Shown in pieces: positions 8,646 through 16,494 of a stretch of DNA of 64,000 bases. Position 1 is the stretch's first letter; each line of letters begins with the position of its first letter. A program made the translations under genes and the position numbers. The DNA comes from CAMYMQ01 sp963730305 (GTDB taxonomy: Bacteria > Pseudomonadota > Alphaproteobacteria > Bin65), in contig CAVSRB010000003.1 of NCBI GenBank assembly GCA_963730305.1, positions 1-64,000 of the forward strand, read 5' to 3'. The notes beneath the pieces were generated by a model. That model was not told the origin of the DNA and made no database searches. It saw only the letters and a list, made by a program, of their open reading frames with translations.

Positions 8646-9883
8646 TTCTCAACGACCATTGGCACGACAAAGCATGAGCGACCTGCGGCGCGGAGCATCT
8701 TGCAGGCGTCCCAAGCCGACACTGACCGCGTATAAGGGCCCACCTGAACTCGATGGAAGATGCGGTCACCAGCGAGCCTTATCTGTCTGATTTGATAATT
8801 GGTATTCCCAATGATCGACCGGATCTTAGGCTGTTGGACCTTCCAATACTCGAGGGCTGCTGACTGTGTTGGTAACGACGCGATCTGGACGACAAACCGA
8901 CCGGTTCGCGTCGTTTGACGAGCAGGCTGCGCTTTTTTTGTCGTGTCGCCGCCTGGCCGCGCCTGGCCCCTCTCCTTCGTCCCTTTCTCGGAGTTCGGCC
9001 GTTCACCTCGGCTGGCTGTCGCCACATTCGTCAACTCTTTCCTGCTCACTCCCTCAGGCTTCCTGGAAACGTTCGATGAAAGCCGGGTGCTTCTTCCGCG
9101 CCTGACCGAAATGGCACCCGTTGGCGTCAACCCGGAGTCGGTGATCCTCGCTGGCCGCTGGACCGTTCGCCGTCCGGGAGCAACGCTTACGGTAGTGTGC
9201 GGCCTGTTGAGAGCGAGATTGGTGTCCACATCCGTGCGATGGCGCCAATGCCGATCGCCTTTTCGCAGGTGAGTGACTTGGGCGATCGGGCGGGGTTGGA
9301 AGTAGATCTCTTCGATACTTCCCTTCTGGATCGCTTGGGCGATTCTTATTTCGACGCCGCGCTTCTGCAGCTTGTCATATGAAACTTTCACACCGCCTTT
9401 TCGGGTGGTCGGGGGCGCTACCGGCGTTTTGGACGTCAACAGGCGATTGGGCCTGCTAGCCCGCCTGCGAGCCACGGCCGAGCGGGCGACTTCGACCGTC
9501 TGCGAATTGGCCCTGTCACCATCGAGCGAGGCTTCTCTCTTATCGGCGCTATCGGGAGTGCGTGCCCGAGGGGTCGCGGCTTGAGAGACCCAATGCTCGT
9601 GAAACAGCGCGTCGGTAACCTGCTTAGCCAGACGCAAGATGAACCTTTCAACTCCGCCTGGCCTCCGATGGTCGTCGAACGCAATTTGATCTCTTTGAAA
9701 TTCCGTCGGATCCAGAAAGGCTCTTGGGGGTCCGGTGAAGTGACTGGGGCGCTTACTTATGTCGGACGTTTGCGGAGGCAGCACATTCAGACTGCAGGAA
9801 GAAACAAGTGGAATCGCCGAGCAAACAGCGACGCTGATTGCGACATTGAGAACACGTCCGATGGCAGCCGCATCCAAAGTCAT
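8642..9883 (-). CDS. SPOR-domain lipoprotein
   Basis: The 413-residue protein has an N-terminal hydrophobic segment ending in a plausible lipobox (LVSSC near residue 30), a long low-complexity, Arg/Ser/Thr-rich and probably disordered middle, and a C-terminal SPOR domain (about residues 333-410, starting GRFVVQIASLPTQSAALEYW and containing FHRVQVGPYTRSVSAWDACKML). SPOR domains bind peptidoglycan stripped of stem peptides. I infer a lipoprotein spanning to the cell wall. It follows the Fap-like operon on the same strand but behind a terminator, so it is probably a separate unit. A role in anchoring or organising the secretion apparatus is speculation. Confidence 0.75.
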   Translation of the reverse strand: MTLDAAAIGRVLNVAISVAVCSAIPLVSSCSLNVLPPQTSDISKRPSHFTGPPRAFLDPTEFQRDQIAFDDHRRPGGVERFILRLAKQVTDALFHEHWVSQAATPRARTPDSADKREASLDGDRANSQTVEVARSAVARRRASRPNRLLTSKTPVAPPTTRKGGVKVSYDKLQKRGVEIRIAQAIQKGSIEEIYFQPRPIAQVTHLRKGDRHWRHRTDVDTNLALNRPHTTVSVAPGRRTVQRPARITDSGLTPTGAISVRRGRSTRLSSNVSRKPEGVSRKELTNVATASRGERPNSEKGTKERGQARPGGDTTKKAQPARQTTRTGRFVVQIASLPTQSAALEYWKVQQPKIRSIIGNTNYQIRQIRLAGDRIFHRVQVGPYTRSVSAWDACKMLRAAGRSCFVVPMVVEK

Positions 9884-10040
9884 GTTCGCCGCGCCCTACT
9901 AGTCTCTCTTTTTGCCCTTTTGAAATTGCCGCGCCCATTAAGAGTTTATTGACTTTGTCAATCTGGTGCATACCGCGTTCTTGGTAGGATAGTCTTTTAT
10001 TTTCAATCATTTCTGGCGTTCCATATCCTCAAAAGATGAG

Positions 10041-10063
10041 GCTCGCCTGACGCACAGGCGAGC
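10041..10063 (-). terminator. Rho-independent terminator of the Fap-like operon
   Basis: A perfect 9-bp stem GCTCGCCTG / CAGGCGAGC with a 5-base loop lies 108 bases beyond the stop codon of the outer-membrane protein. In the minus-strand direction it is followed by CTCATCTTTTGAG, a short U tract. It marks the end of the operon that starts upstream of 15754. Confidence 0.75.
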
Positions 10064-10170
10064 GCACCAGCCCTCCTTGTTGGGCAGAAGGCGACGGCAA
10101 GCAGCGGCTATGCCGGACTAGAGCCTCCGAGACAGAAATCCAAATTTCCGGGCGGGCGCGAGAGGCTTGA

Positions 10171-11721
10171 CTAGCGGGTGCTAAACGAAATGGGAAGGCT
10201 AACGGAGAACGTGAAATCCGGAGATTGCCGAGTAAGCCCGATGCCGGCATTTGCCAACAAGCTTATGTTGTCGGTCAAGCCGACGGATGTCCCCAATGTG
10301 ACGCGCGCATCGGTATAGCTTGTGTTGGGAACGATACGGCTATTTTGCGTCGTCGAAGAGGTATTTTGCCCGGTAAAGGAAAGGTTCAGGGCTACGCGGT
10401 CGTTGACGGCAAGATTCATCCCGGCGAAGTAGGATAAGGAGTTGCCCGGATTGATACGTCCAAACTGTCCACCAATATTTCGGGGGATGTTGTACGTGTA
10501 TCCGCCACCGACGAAGAACGCGACCGGGTCGATACTCCACACGGCGGTGACAGTAGCAAACGCGGCATAAAAGCCACTACCGGTGGGTGTTCGTGTCAGC
10601 CTGGTCTGCCCTCCCGGTCCGATATTGACGGTTGGGATCGAGAAGACATCTTTGCCCGTCGGGAGGCGCGCGCCGACCCTGACGAGGACATTCGGTACCC
10701 ACCCATGCGCGATGATGGGTTGACCGGTCAGCCCCAGTTCGATGTCACCAAGGCCATATCCGTTGATCTTACGCTCGAACACGTCGGTTGTCCCGACGCC
10801 CAACACCTCCTTCTCCGACCGATAGACGAAGGGAACGGTCACATCGGCCTGGAGGCGGCTCATGATGCCGTAGCGAGCCTTCATCGTTCCGGTCAGCACA
10901 TCTCGCTGGAGGTCATCGACACGGATCGTTCCGATGACGATTGCATTGAACAGGCTGACGCCGTTGATCGCTACGTTGCTGGTCGAGTAGTGCGAATATT
11001 CGATGCCCGGCTCGATCTGAAGCGTGCCTGCTTTCAGCAGGATCGCGCCCCTGTCGAGAAGCAACTGATCGGCCTGCTTTTCGGCCTTTGCTCTGATTGA
11101 CTTGTCTTCGTGCTTGGGAGTTGGCTGCTGCTTCTTGGTCGCCCGAACAACCACTCGTCTCGGGGCCACCCGTCGTCGCTGCACCGTTCGTGTCCGCCGT
11201 TTGCGAGTTGGTGCAGCCTTCTTTTTCGCTTTCTTCTTTTCAGGCTCCGTTATGAACGTCGGTTCCTTCGGCTTGACTTCCTGAGCCAATGTGTACTTGA
11301 AGCGATCCGCCGGCGCGAGGAAGCTAGTGCCATCGGGCATGATGACACGAACGGCGGGGACCTGTACGCCACCCCGAAACAGCGATAACGTCAACGGGTC
11401 GACTTCAGCGAAGCCCTTGGGGGTCACCAGCACAGCGCGACTCCCTTTCGGTATGCGCTTGGGCACAGCCTTCTTGACCCTTGCGAAACGCGTCTTTTCG
11501 ACGGCTTTCAGCCGCCGCTCTTGCCTGGCAATCTTCTCTTTTTGAGACTGAAGCTGCTTTTCTTGTTCCTGCAACTTCTTCTGCTGATTGAGCAGGATCT
11601 GCTCAAGCTGCTTGAAGCGCTTCTCCGATATCGTGGCACCGAACGCACCTTCGCTCACGGGAACGGTGCAAATCAGCATCGTCAGTATGGCTGCATAACG
11701 GAGCCAAGCGCCATGCCTCAT
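10171..11721 (-). CDS. FapF-like outer-membrane beta-barrel with coiled coil
   Basis: The start at 11721 follows a GGGGAG site and gives a clean signal peptide (MRHGAWLRYAAILTMLICTV..., cleavage near GAFGA). Next comes a coiled coil at about residues 32-76 rich in Gln, Lys and Glu, then a linker with an unusually basic stretch (about 160-205, runs of Lys and Arg). The C-terminal 280 residues consist of alternating amphipathic strands ending in an aromatic-poor barrel end, similar to phenol-degradation MetA-type and FapF barrels. FapF of Pseudomonas has the same order (signal, coiled-coil plug, barrel) and exports amyloid subunits. I infer that role here because three repeat-bearing subunits and a C39-like peptidase lie upstream in the same operon. 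Intact, 516 residues. Confidence 0.75.
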   Translation of the reverse strand: MRHGAWLRYAAILTMLICTVPVSEGAFGATISEKRFKQLEQILLNQQKKLQEQEKQLQSQKEKIARQERRLKAVEKTRFARVKKAVPKRIPKGSRAVLVTPKGFAEVDPLTLSLFRGGVQVPAVRVIMPDGTSFLAPADRFKYTLAQEVKPKEPTFITEPEKKKAKKKAAPTRKRRTRTVQRRRVAPRRVVVRATKKQQPTPKHEDKSIRAKAEKQADQLLLDRGAILLKAGTLQIEPGIEYSHYSTSNVAINGVSLFNAIVIGTIRVDDLQRDVLTGTMKARYGIMSRLQADVTVPFVYRSEKEVLGVGTTDVFERKINGYGLGDIELGLTGQPIIAHGWVPNVLVRVGARLPTGKDVFSIPTVNIGPGGQTRLTRTPTGSGFYAAFATVTAVWSIDPVAFFVGGGYTYNIPRNIGGQFGRINPGNSLSYFAGMNLAVNDRVALNLSFTGQNTSSTTQNSRIVPNTSYTDARVTLGTSVGLTDNISLLANAGIGLTRQSPDFTFSVSLPISFSTR

Positions 11722-11911
11722 CACTACTCCCCATCGCCAACAAATATTTCCCTCGCAGCAGATGATCGGCCACAAGGATTATCGTGTTCACGCCGCCAAG
11801 CGATGGTAGATGCGGAATGCCGCCTCCCTAGCAATCCGCCGGTCGACGCTGGCCCTATAGCTGCCCGGCACCGTCAGGACCCATCGCCTACACACCCAAG
11901 TCTTTTGCCAC

Positions 11912-12373
11912 CTACCGATTGCCGAATATCGACGACAAAGTGGGGATCTGCGCGCCCTTGACCACGTTGATAATCGCAACTTGGACGTTGAGCGTGGAGT
12001 TGACCACGTTGTAGCTACCCGGCACCTGCACGACGTTGAACACACCGCTCAAGTTACCAGTGAATCCGACCGCTGAGGAAATCGACACTTGTCCATTCTG
12101 GACATTAGTGTTGACGGTCGACGGAGCGGAGCTGGTGTTCGAATTACCACTCAGGTCGCCGTTCCTGTTCTCTACAAAAGCGGTTAGAAAAGCACTGAAG
12201 GCCAACCCCCGAAAGCCACCGCGAACCTCACCCAGGCTCTTGTCAGGAAGCGCCTTCGCCCACTGCTTGTCAGGCATCAGGTGCATGTTTCCACGATCCG
12301 CGCCGATGGCCCCTTGTGACCAAGCCACCGTGCACAGAGGGGTCAATACCAACCACTTTGCCAGCTTCGTCAT
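11912..12373 (-). CDS. secreted FapE-like protein with GG-leader-like motif
   Basis: The start at 12373 is preceded by AGGGTGAG and gives a signal peptide (MTKLAKWLVLTPLCTVAWSQ, cleavage near AIGA). About residues 44-51 read LGEVRGG, preceded by LPDKS. This resembles the double-glycine leader cut by C39 peptidases, and a C39-like peptidase is the preceding gene. The remainder is rich in Asn, Val, Ser and Gly with alternating strands (NVVQVPGSYNVVNSTLNVQ) and ends without a membrane anchor. It occupies the place of fapE in the Pseudomonas order. Sequence alone does not prove homology to FapE, so the name is an inference from position and style. Confidence 0.55.
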   Translation of the reverse strand: MTKLAKWLVLTPLCTVAWSQGAIGADRGNMHLMPDKQWAKALPDKSLGEVRGGFRGLAFSAFLTAFVENRNGDLSGNSNTSSAPSTVNTNVQNGQVSISSAVGFTGNLSGVFNVVQVPGSYNVVNSTLNVQVAIINVVKGAQIPTLSSIFGNR

Positions 12374-12430
12374 GTCACTCACCCTGAGTTGAAGGTTTTG
12401 TTTTGATTTCAAGTTTTACGAGATGCTCTT

Positions 12431-13117
12431 TCAGAACTCCGTCGCCCCCGGCCGAATACGGCCAAGGTAACGATCGATGCTGTACATCACCTCAGACAGA
12501 GGCGCCTTGAGCGCAGGCTTGAGCGCCAACTGATTGTTGGGTGACTTCGTGCGGCTCAAGAAGGCGAGGATAATCCCGCTCCACAGCGGGCCGAACGCCT
12601 CGAGAGACCAGTTCCTGTTGCCATACGCCGGATCGGCGACGAAGACCTGTCCTTTCTTGACCCCCTTTATGATCACGAAGTGGTTGTAGCCGCGGAGGTT
12701 AAGAAGAGTGAGGACCGGTATCTTGAGCTTCGACAGGCTCTTTAGGTCCTTTACTCTAAATCCGCGCACAACATAGCCCTTTTCATCACCATACCTCTTT
12801 AATTCAAGCATGGAGAAGCCGTATTTTTTAATTTTTTCTTTGTCACCAAACTTCATTATTTCGTCGATGATTGTCTTTTCGCCGACCTTGTCGCCGTAGT
12901 AATAGGTCAACAAAGTCGCAATCGCGGCAGCGCCACAGCTCAGATCATGTTGCTGCCGCACGACCTTTACGAACCTGAGGTCGACCATGGACTTGCGGGC
13001 AATATGGAACTGCAGCCCACCGCCCGGCACCGCTATCGGCATTGCGGCACCGGCCCCGCTGACGGGAGCGATGGCGGCGACCGTCGCGGCGACGGCGATT
13101 GCGCTAAAGCGGATCAC
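12431..13117 (-). CDS. FapD-like periplasmic C39-family peptidase
   Basis: A 228-residue protein with a signal peptide (cleavage near GAGAA) and a papain-like C39 domain. Catalytic Cys61 lies in QQHDLSCGAAAIATLL, His146 in RGYNHFVII and Asp162 in VFVADPAYGN, so the triad is complete. C39 enzymes usually cut after GG, and the standalone exported type is FapD in Pseudomonas, which is needed for amyloid maturation or secretion. Its ATG overlaps the stop of the upstream subunit gene by ATGA (13114-13117). The next gene encodes a protein with a GG motif that is a plausible substrate. Intact. Confidence 0.8.
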   Translation of the reverse strand: MIRFSAIAVAATVAAIAPVSGAGAAMPIAVPGGGLQFHIARKSMVDLRFVKVVRQQHDLSCGAAAIATLLTYYYGDKVGEKTIIDEIMKFGDKEKIKKYGFSMLELKRYGDEKGYVVRGFRVKDLKSLSKLKIPVLTLLNLRGYNHFVIIKGVKKGQVFVADPAYGNRNWSLEAFGPLWSGIILAFLSRTKSPNNQLALKPALKAPLSEVMYSIDRYLGRIRPGATEF

Positions 13118-13896
13118 TTGATCGTCCTTACGGTGACGGAAACGGTGGTTGCGTTGAGGATCGCGTTCTGGTCGCCAGAGGACTGGGTCACCTGGGCAAC
13201 ACCAGTGAACTTGTCGAAGCTGTTGCCGGTGATCGCGTCTCGTTTCGACGTCGTCTTGTCGTCGGAACCGGTATTCTTCGAGGTCACCGCGGCGAGCGTC
13301 GTGTCGTCGAGCGCGATTGCGCCGGGGCCCTTCGCAATGCCCAGGCCAAACTGGAACAGATTGACCTGCGCGTTCAGGTTGCCGGACGTCTGGTTGACAG
13401 TGACGACGCCGCTGGTGTGCCGGAAGCTTCCGGAGATCGTGTTCGAGCGCGTTCCGCCGACGGTGATCGTCGTATTGTTGGTCGACAGGTGCGCCCCCAG
13501 GGTCGCCAGGTCGACGACCGAGACGTCGGCGAGATTGCCCAGAACAAAGGACTGGATATTCGCCTGATTGTTGTTGTTGCCGCTGTCCTGATTGAACAGG
13601 ACGAGCCCGGCGTTGTGGTTGAACGACGCCGTAACGGAGTTGTGGCGTATACTATGAAAGTCGACGACCGTGTTATCCTGGCTGGCAGTGAACACGGTCG
13701 CGATCGCGCTGTTGTAGGTACCGGGACCGCTATAGTGAAGTGAGCTGGTGTCAGTCCAGCTACTGACCTGATCGTCGGCACGGGCGGCCGGCGGTGCGAG
13801 CGCTACCAGCGCACAGGTACCAACCGCGAATACGCTTGCTATTGTTAGACCGGCAGAATGGCCGTGGTCTGGTCCGACGCGCATATCTTCCACCAT
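13114..13896 (-). CDS. Fap-like amyloid subunit 3
   Basis: The 260-residue protein (start 13896, or 13884 at MRVGPDHG) has a signal peptide ending near AARA. It contains three degenerate copies of a roughly 30-residue repeat whose core is G-x-V-x-x-x-NQ-x-SG-N-x-N-x-Q-x-N, for example GVVTVNQTSGNLNAQVN. The pattern matches the NQ-rich repeats of FapB/FapC and of the two upstream subunits. The copies here are less regular, as expected for a minor subunit or nucleator. It is separated from subunit 2 by a strong hairpin and coupled to the peptidase gene by ATGA. I infer an extracellular functional-amyloid component. Confidence 0.7.
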   Translation of the reverse strand: MVEDMRVGPDHGHSAGLTIASVFAVGTCALVALAPPAARADDQVSSWTDTSSLHYSGPGTYNSAIATVFTASQDNTVVDFHSIRHNSVTASFNHNAGLVLFNQDSGNNNNQANIQSFVLGNLADVSVVDLATLGAHLSTNNTTITVGGTRSNTISGSFRHTSGVVTVNQTSGNLNAQVNLFQFGLGIAKGPGAIALDDTTLAAVTSKNTGSDDKTTSKRDAITGNSFDKFTGVAQVTQSSGDQNAILNATTVSVTVRTIK

Positions 13897-13936
13897 CGCT
13901 GGGCACTCGTCCTCTGGGCAAATCAGCCCGGTGAGG

Positions 13937-13971
13937 GGGTGGGCCCATCATCCGAGGATGTGGACCCACCC
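13937..13971 (-). promoter_or_regulatory. intercistronic hairpin between subunits 2 and 3
   Basis: An imperfect inverted repeat of about 15 bp (outer stem GGGTGGG / CCCACCC, inner CCA and ATCC pairs, one mismatch and one bulge) sits in the 150-base gap. No U tract follows in the minus direction, so it looks more like an RNA-stability or attenuation hairpin than a terminator. Such an element could make upstream subunits 1 and 2 more abundant than the downstream genes. Confidence 0.55.
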
Positions 13972-14046
13972 GTACTCGCTAGAGGGACGCCGGCTCGGGG
14001 GGAATTAGGGGCAGTAAGCACACCGGCGCCCCTCAACGACATCTCC

Positions 14047-14931
14047 TTAGAAGTGAACGGCTCCGGAGATGCTGATGGTAGTCGCCTGGTTGTTCATGTT
14101 TCCAGACGTCTGGTTCACCGTTGTGACGCCGGTATTGCCGTTGATCGACGAGGTGATCGTCGACGACCGGGTCGGGCAGTACTCGTTATAGGTATTGTTG
14201 GTGTTGAACTGTCCGAGGTCGGCCTCGGCCAACGCCACCGTGGCGTCCTTACCCAGAGCCAGCGACACGGTGTTGTTCTGGTTGTTCATCGCACCGGTGT
14301 TCTGGTTGACCATCGTCACGCCGACATTTCGGTTCACCGACTTGGAGATGGTGGCCGTGGCCTTGTTCAGCCAGCCATACAGCACGTTGCCATCATTGGT
14401 CTGCTGGACCGAGGCGTTGGCGTCGGCGAAGAAGGCATTCTTCGCCACCGCGGTCGACAGGACGTTGCCCTGGTTGACGCTGTAGCCAACGTCCTGGTTA
14501 ACCTGGGTGATACCGAGGTTGTCGTTCACCGAACCGGAGAGCGTCGCCGTCAAGCTATTCTCGCCGCCCGGGATGGTGACGTACACCCAGTGGCCATGCT
14601 TATGGTCCTTGTATTTGTCGCCATGGCCCTTCCAATCGTCCTCCACCCAGACCTTCTCGGTGTAGGGTGCGGTGTCGACGGTGTTGTCGGTGTTCGACTG
14701 GTTGACCACGGCGTCAGCCTCGGCACCAGTCTTACCCCGGAACCAGCCGTCCACGTCGATCCTGACGTTGACTTTGTCGAACACCAGCGCGTTGACAATC
14801 TTGAGCTTGGCGAAGTCGACCTGAGCCCAGACTGAAACGCCGTTAGGCGATGTTTCGCTGGCCTGGGCCGGGATCGCGGCGCCTGCCGTCAGGGCGAGAG
14901 CGGCCGCGGTTGCAAGTAGGGTCTTTTTCAT
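14047..14931 (-). CDS. Fap-like amyloid subunit 2 (major candidate)
   Basis: The 294-residue protein follows an AGAGGAG site and has a clear signal peptide (MKKTLLATAAALALTAGAAI, cleavage after AQA). An N-terminal region shared with subunit 1 (ADAVVNQSNT) precedes three repeats: GITQVNQDVGYSVNQGNVLS, GVTMVNQNTGAMNNQNNTVS and GVTTVNQTSGNMNNQATTIS. Linkers of 40-60 residues separate them. The arrangement of three repeats and two linkers is that of FapC. The very regular NQ ladders imply a stacked beta-amyloid core. Intact and 18 bases downstream of subunit 1, hence co-transcribed. Confidence 0.78.
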   Translation of the reverse strand: MKKTLLATAAALALTAGAAIPAQASETSPNGVSVWAQVDFAKLKIVNALVFDKVNVRIDVDGWFRGKTGAEADAVVNQSNTDNTVDTAPYTEKVWVEDDWKGHGDKYKDHKHGHWVYVTIPGGENSLTATLSGSVNDNLGITQVNQDVGYSVNQGNVLSTAVAKNAFFADANASVQQTNDGNVLYGWLNKATATISKSVNRNVGVTMVNQNTGAMNNQNNTVSLALGKDATVALAEADLGQFNTNNTYNEYCPTRSSTITSSINGNTGVTTVNQTSGNMNNQATTISISGAVHF

Positions 14932-14949
14932 CTGTCGCTACTCCTCTGA

Positions 14950-15754
14950 CTAGAAGCCGGTCGCCGAGAGGCTGACGACGTTGACCTGGTTGGCATTGTT
15001 GCCGGCGGTCTGGTTGACCGCGGTGATGCCGACGTTGGCATTCACCGAACCGGTGATCGACGCCGTCTTCTGGTCGTAGTACTCGTGGCTGGTGTTGCAG
15101 GCATTGACCTGACCCAGCGCGACGTCGGACAGCGCCACGCCGTCTTTCCTCGACAAGGCGATCGAGATCGCGTTGGACTGGTTGTTGATGTTACCGACCG
15201 ACTGGTTCACCGCGGTGATGCCGGTGTTGCCCTTGATCGAACCGGTGATCACGGCCTTCCGACCGATGAACGACGAGTCCTGATAGTTGCCCGTCATGAT
15301 CTGCTGGGCGGAGACCTGCGCCGCGGCCAGCGCGCTGCCATCATCATGGCGGCGACGACCATAGTGCTCGTAACGGTGCGAGGCATCGACGAAAGCCAAC
15401 GAGATGGCGGTGCCCTGGTTGTTCAGGTTGCCGCTCGACTGGTTCACCGAGGTAATGCCGACGTTGCCGTTCACCGAGCCGGTGATCGAATTCGACGGTC
15501 GGGTCGCAGGTCGGGCACGGGTCGATCCAGTAGGTCGTGTTGGCTTGGTTGACCACCGTGTCGGCCTTCGCCGCCGTCTTGGCGTCGGCATCGACCCAAA
15601 CATTAAGGTCGATCGTCTTGAATTTGGAGACGGTCTCCAAGATAGCTGTGTTCACATACTTCTTAACCCAGCCATCCACGTAGACGTCAGCCTTGGCAGC
15701 ACTCACGCCGAGTGCGATCGCCGCGGCAGCGCCAAGTAGAGCTGCTTTTCGCAT
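14950..15754 (-). CDS. Fap-like amyloid subunit 1, frameshifted in this sequence
   Basis: It starts after GAGGAGGGA with a signal peptide (MRKAALLGAAAAIALGVSAA, cleavage after AKA). The first part carries VDGWVKKY and ADTVVNQANT, shared with subunit 2, and a C-P-T-C motif. Near 15490 one extra base moves the frame; the protein then continues SNSITGSVNGNVGITSVNQS and on through three highly regular repeats, the best being GNTGITAVNQSVGNINNQ. In the corrected frame it is about 267 residues. Linkers contain Asp- and Ala-rich stretches (VALSDVALGQVNACN). As first gene of the operon with the most regular repeats, it and subunit 2 are the candidate fibre-formers. The shift is a +1 insertion like those in housekeeping genes here, so it may be a sequencing error. 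Confidence 0.72.
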
Positions 15755-15868
15755 GCTAATCCCTCCTCATCTGGCCGCTCAGCCGCAGCGGGCCGAGCTA
15801 GACTCTCCAACCTCATCGTTGAAGGTGGCCTGATGGTAGGGAAGCCGGTCTGAGGGCGTCGTGTCCCA

Positions 15869-15920
15869 TTTAAGGGAAAGTTAAGAACAATGTTGGGGCA
15901 ACTGCTACCTCGTTTAGGGT
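15869..15920 (-). promoter_or_regulatory. conserved promoter block upstream of the amyloid operon
   Basis: Plus-strand reading: TTTAAGGGAA, then GTTAA, 21 nt, TACCTCG, TTTAGGGT. The same block with nearly the same spacing (37 against 38 nt between the two conserved ends) lies upstream of the pel operon at 39910-39963 in the same orientation. Inferred layout on the minus strand: an ACCCTAA...GGTA partial inverted repeat as activator site, and the TTAA-containing part about 35 bases downstream as a -10 region. It lies about 115 bases before the first subunit ATG. Confidence 0.6.
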
Positions 15921-16494
15921 ACAACCCTCCCACATTTACATATGACACGAGAGATTTGATCACCTTGGGTTGGCCTCAGAAGTTCTTCTTTATGGAAAGA
16001 GAAACAAATCAAATCGATCTATACAGAGAGGGGCTATCCCAAGATAAGTGATGCCGAAGTTTCAAATTAGCTTTTCATTCAACCTGGCGTGGGTCAGTTA
16101 TCTAAGATGTGGTCCATTCATATCAAAAATTTCACCGCAATCGTTTGATCCTTTTGGAGTTATTTATTTGGCAAGGAGCTTTTCGCTTGCTTACTTGAGG
16201 CATTTTGCGCGTGCCGGTAGAGTTGCTGCAGTATGGTTAACAAATAATTCCAAAAGTTACTTTCTTTTCGAAAAGAAAAAACGTAATACTATCCATTTCG
16301 GATAGATTTATTATAGGTATTTATTTATCTTTTTCTTGAATTGTTCTTTTAGATAGCCCCAATATAGAATGTCCATAACCTTGCCCTGTTTGAGGGAATA
16401 CCAGCCAATACAGCGGCTTTACCGTTTCTTCACAACAACCGCTTAGTAATGCGCCCACTCAATTGGGCGCCTAGCAGGGGCGACGGGGAAGCCA
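15921..16494. promoter_or_regulatory. AT-rich divergent regulatory region with palindromes
   Basis: This AT-rich interval lies between the amyloid operon and the LuxR-type gene. It contains an 18-bp perfect palindrome TTTCTTTTCGAAAAGAAA at 16261-16278, an inverted repeat CTATCC-N5-GGATAG at 16289-16305, and GCGCCCA-N6-TGGGCGC at 16451-16470, 25 bases before the regulator ATG. The last may be an operator or a leader hairpin. The short ORF-like stretch at 16048-16305 shows no recognisable protein. Confidence 0.5.

Noticed and set aside
13417..13743. Long plus-strand frames opposite the amyloid genes (also 13858-14835 and 15085-15552)
   Set aside because: They are antisense shadows of the repeat-rich minus-strand genes; they lack ribosome-binding sites and family features, while the minus frames have signal peptides and repeats.
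13114..15754. Curli (CsgA) assignment for the repeat proteins
   Set aside because: Curlin repeats are about 22 residues with S-x5-Q-x4-N-x5-Q; the repeats here are longer, separated by linkers, and the neighbours are C39-peptidase and FapF-like rather than CsgG/E/F.
16048..16305. Possible 85-residue protein in the region before the LuxR-type gene
   Set aside because: No ribosome-binding site or recognisable family; it overlaps palindromes and AT-rich regulatory DNA.
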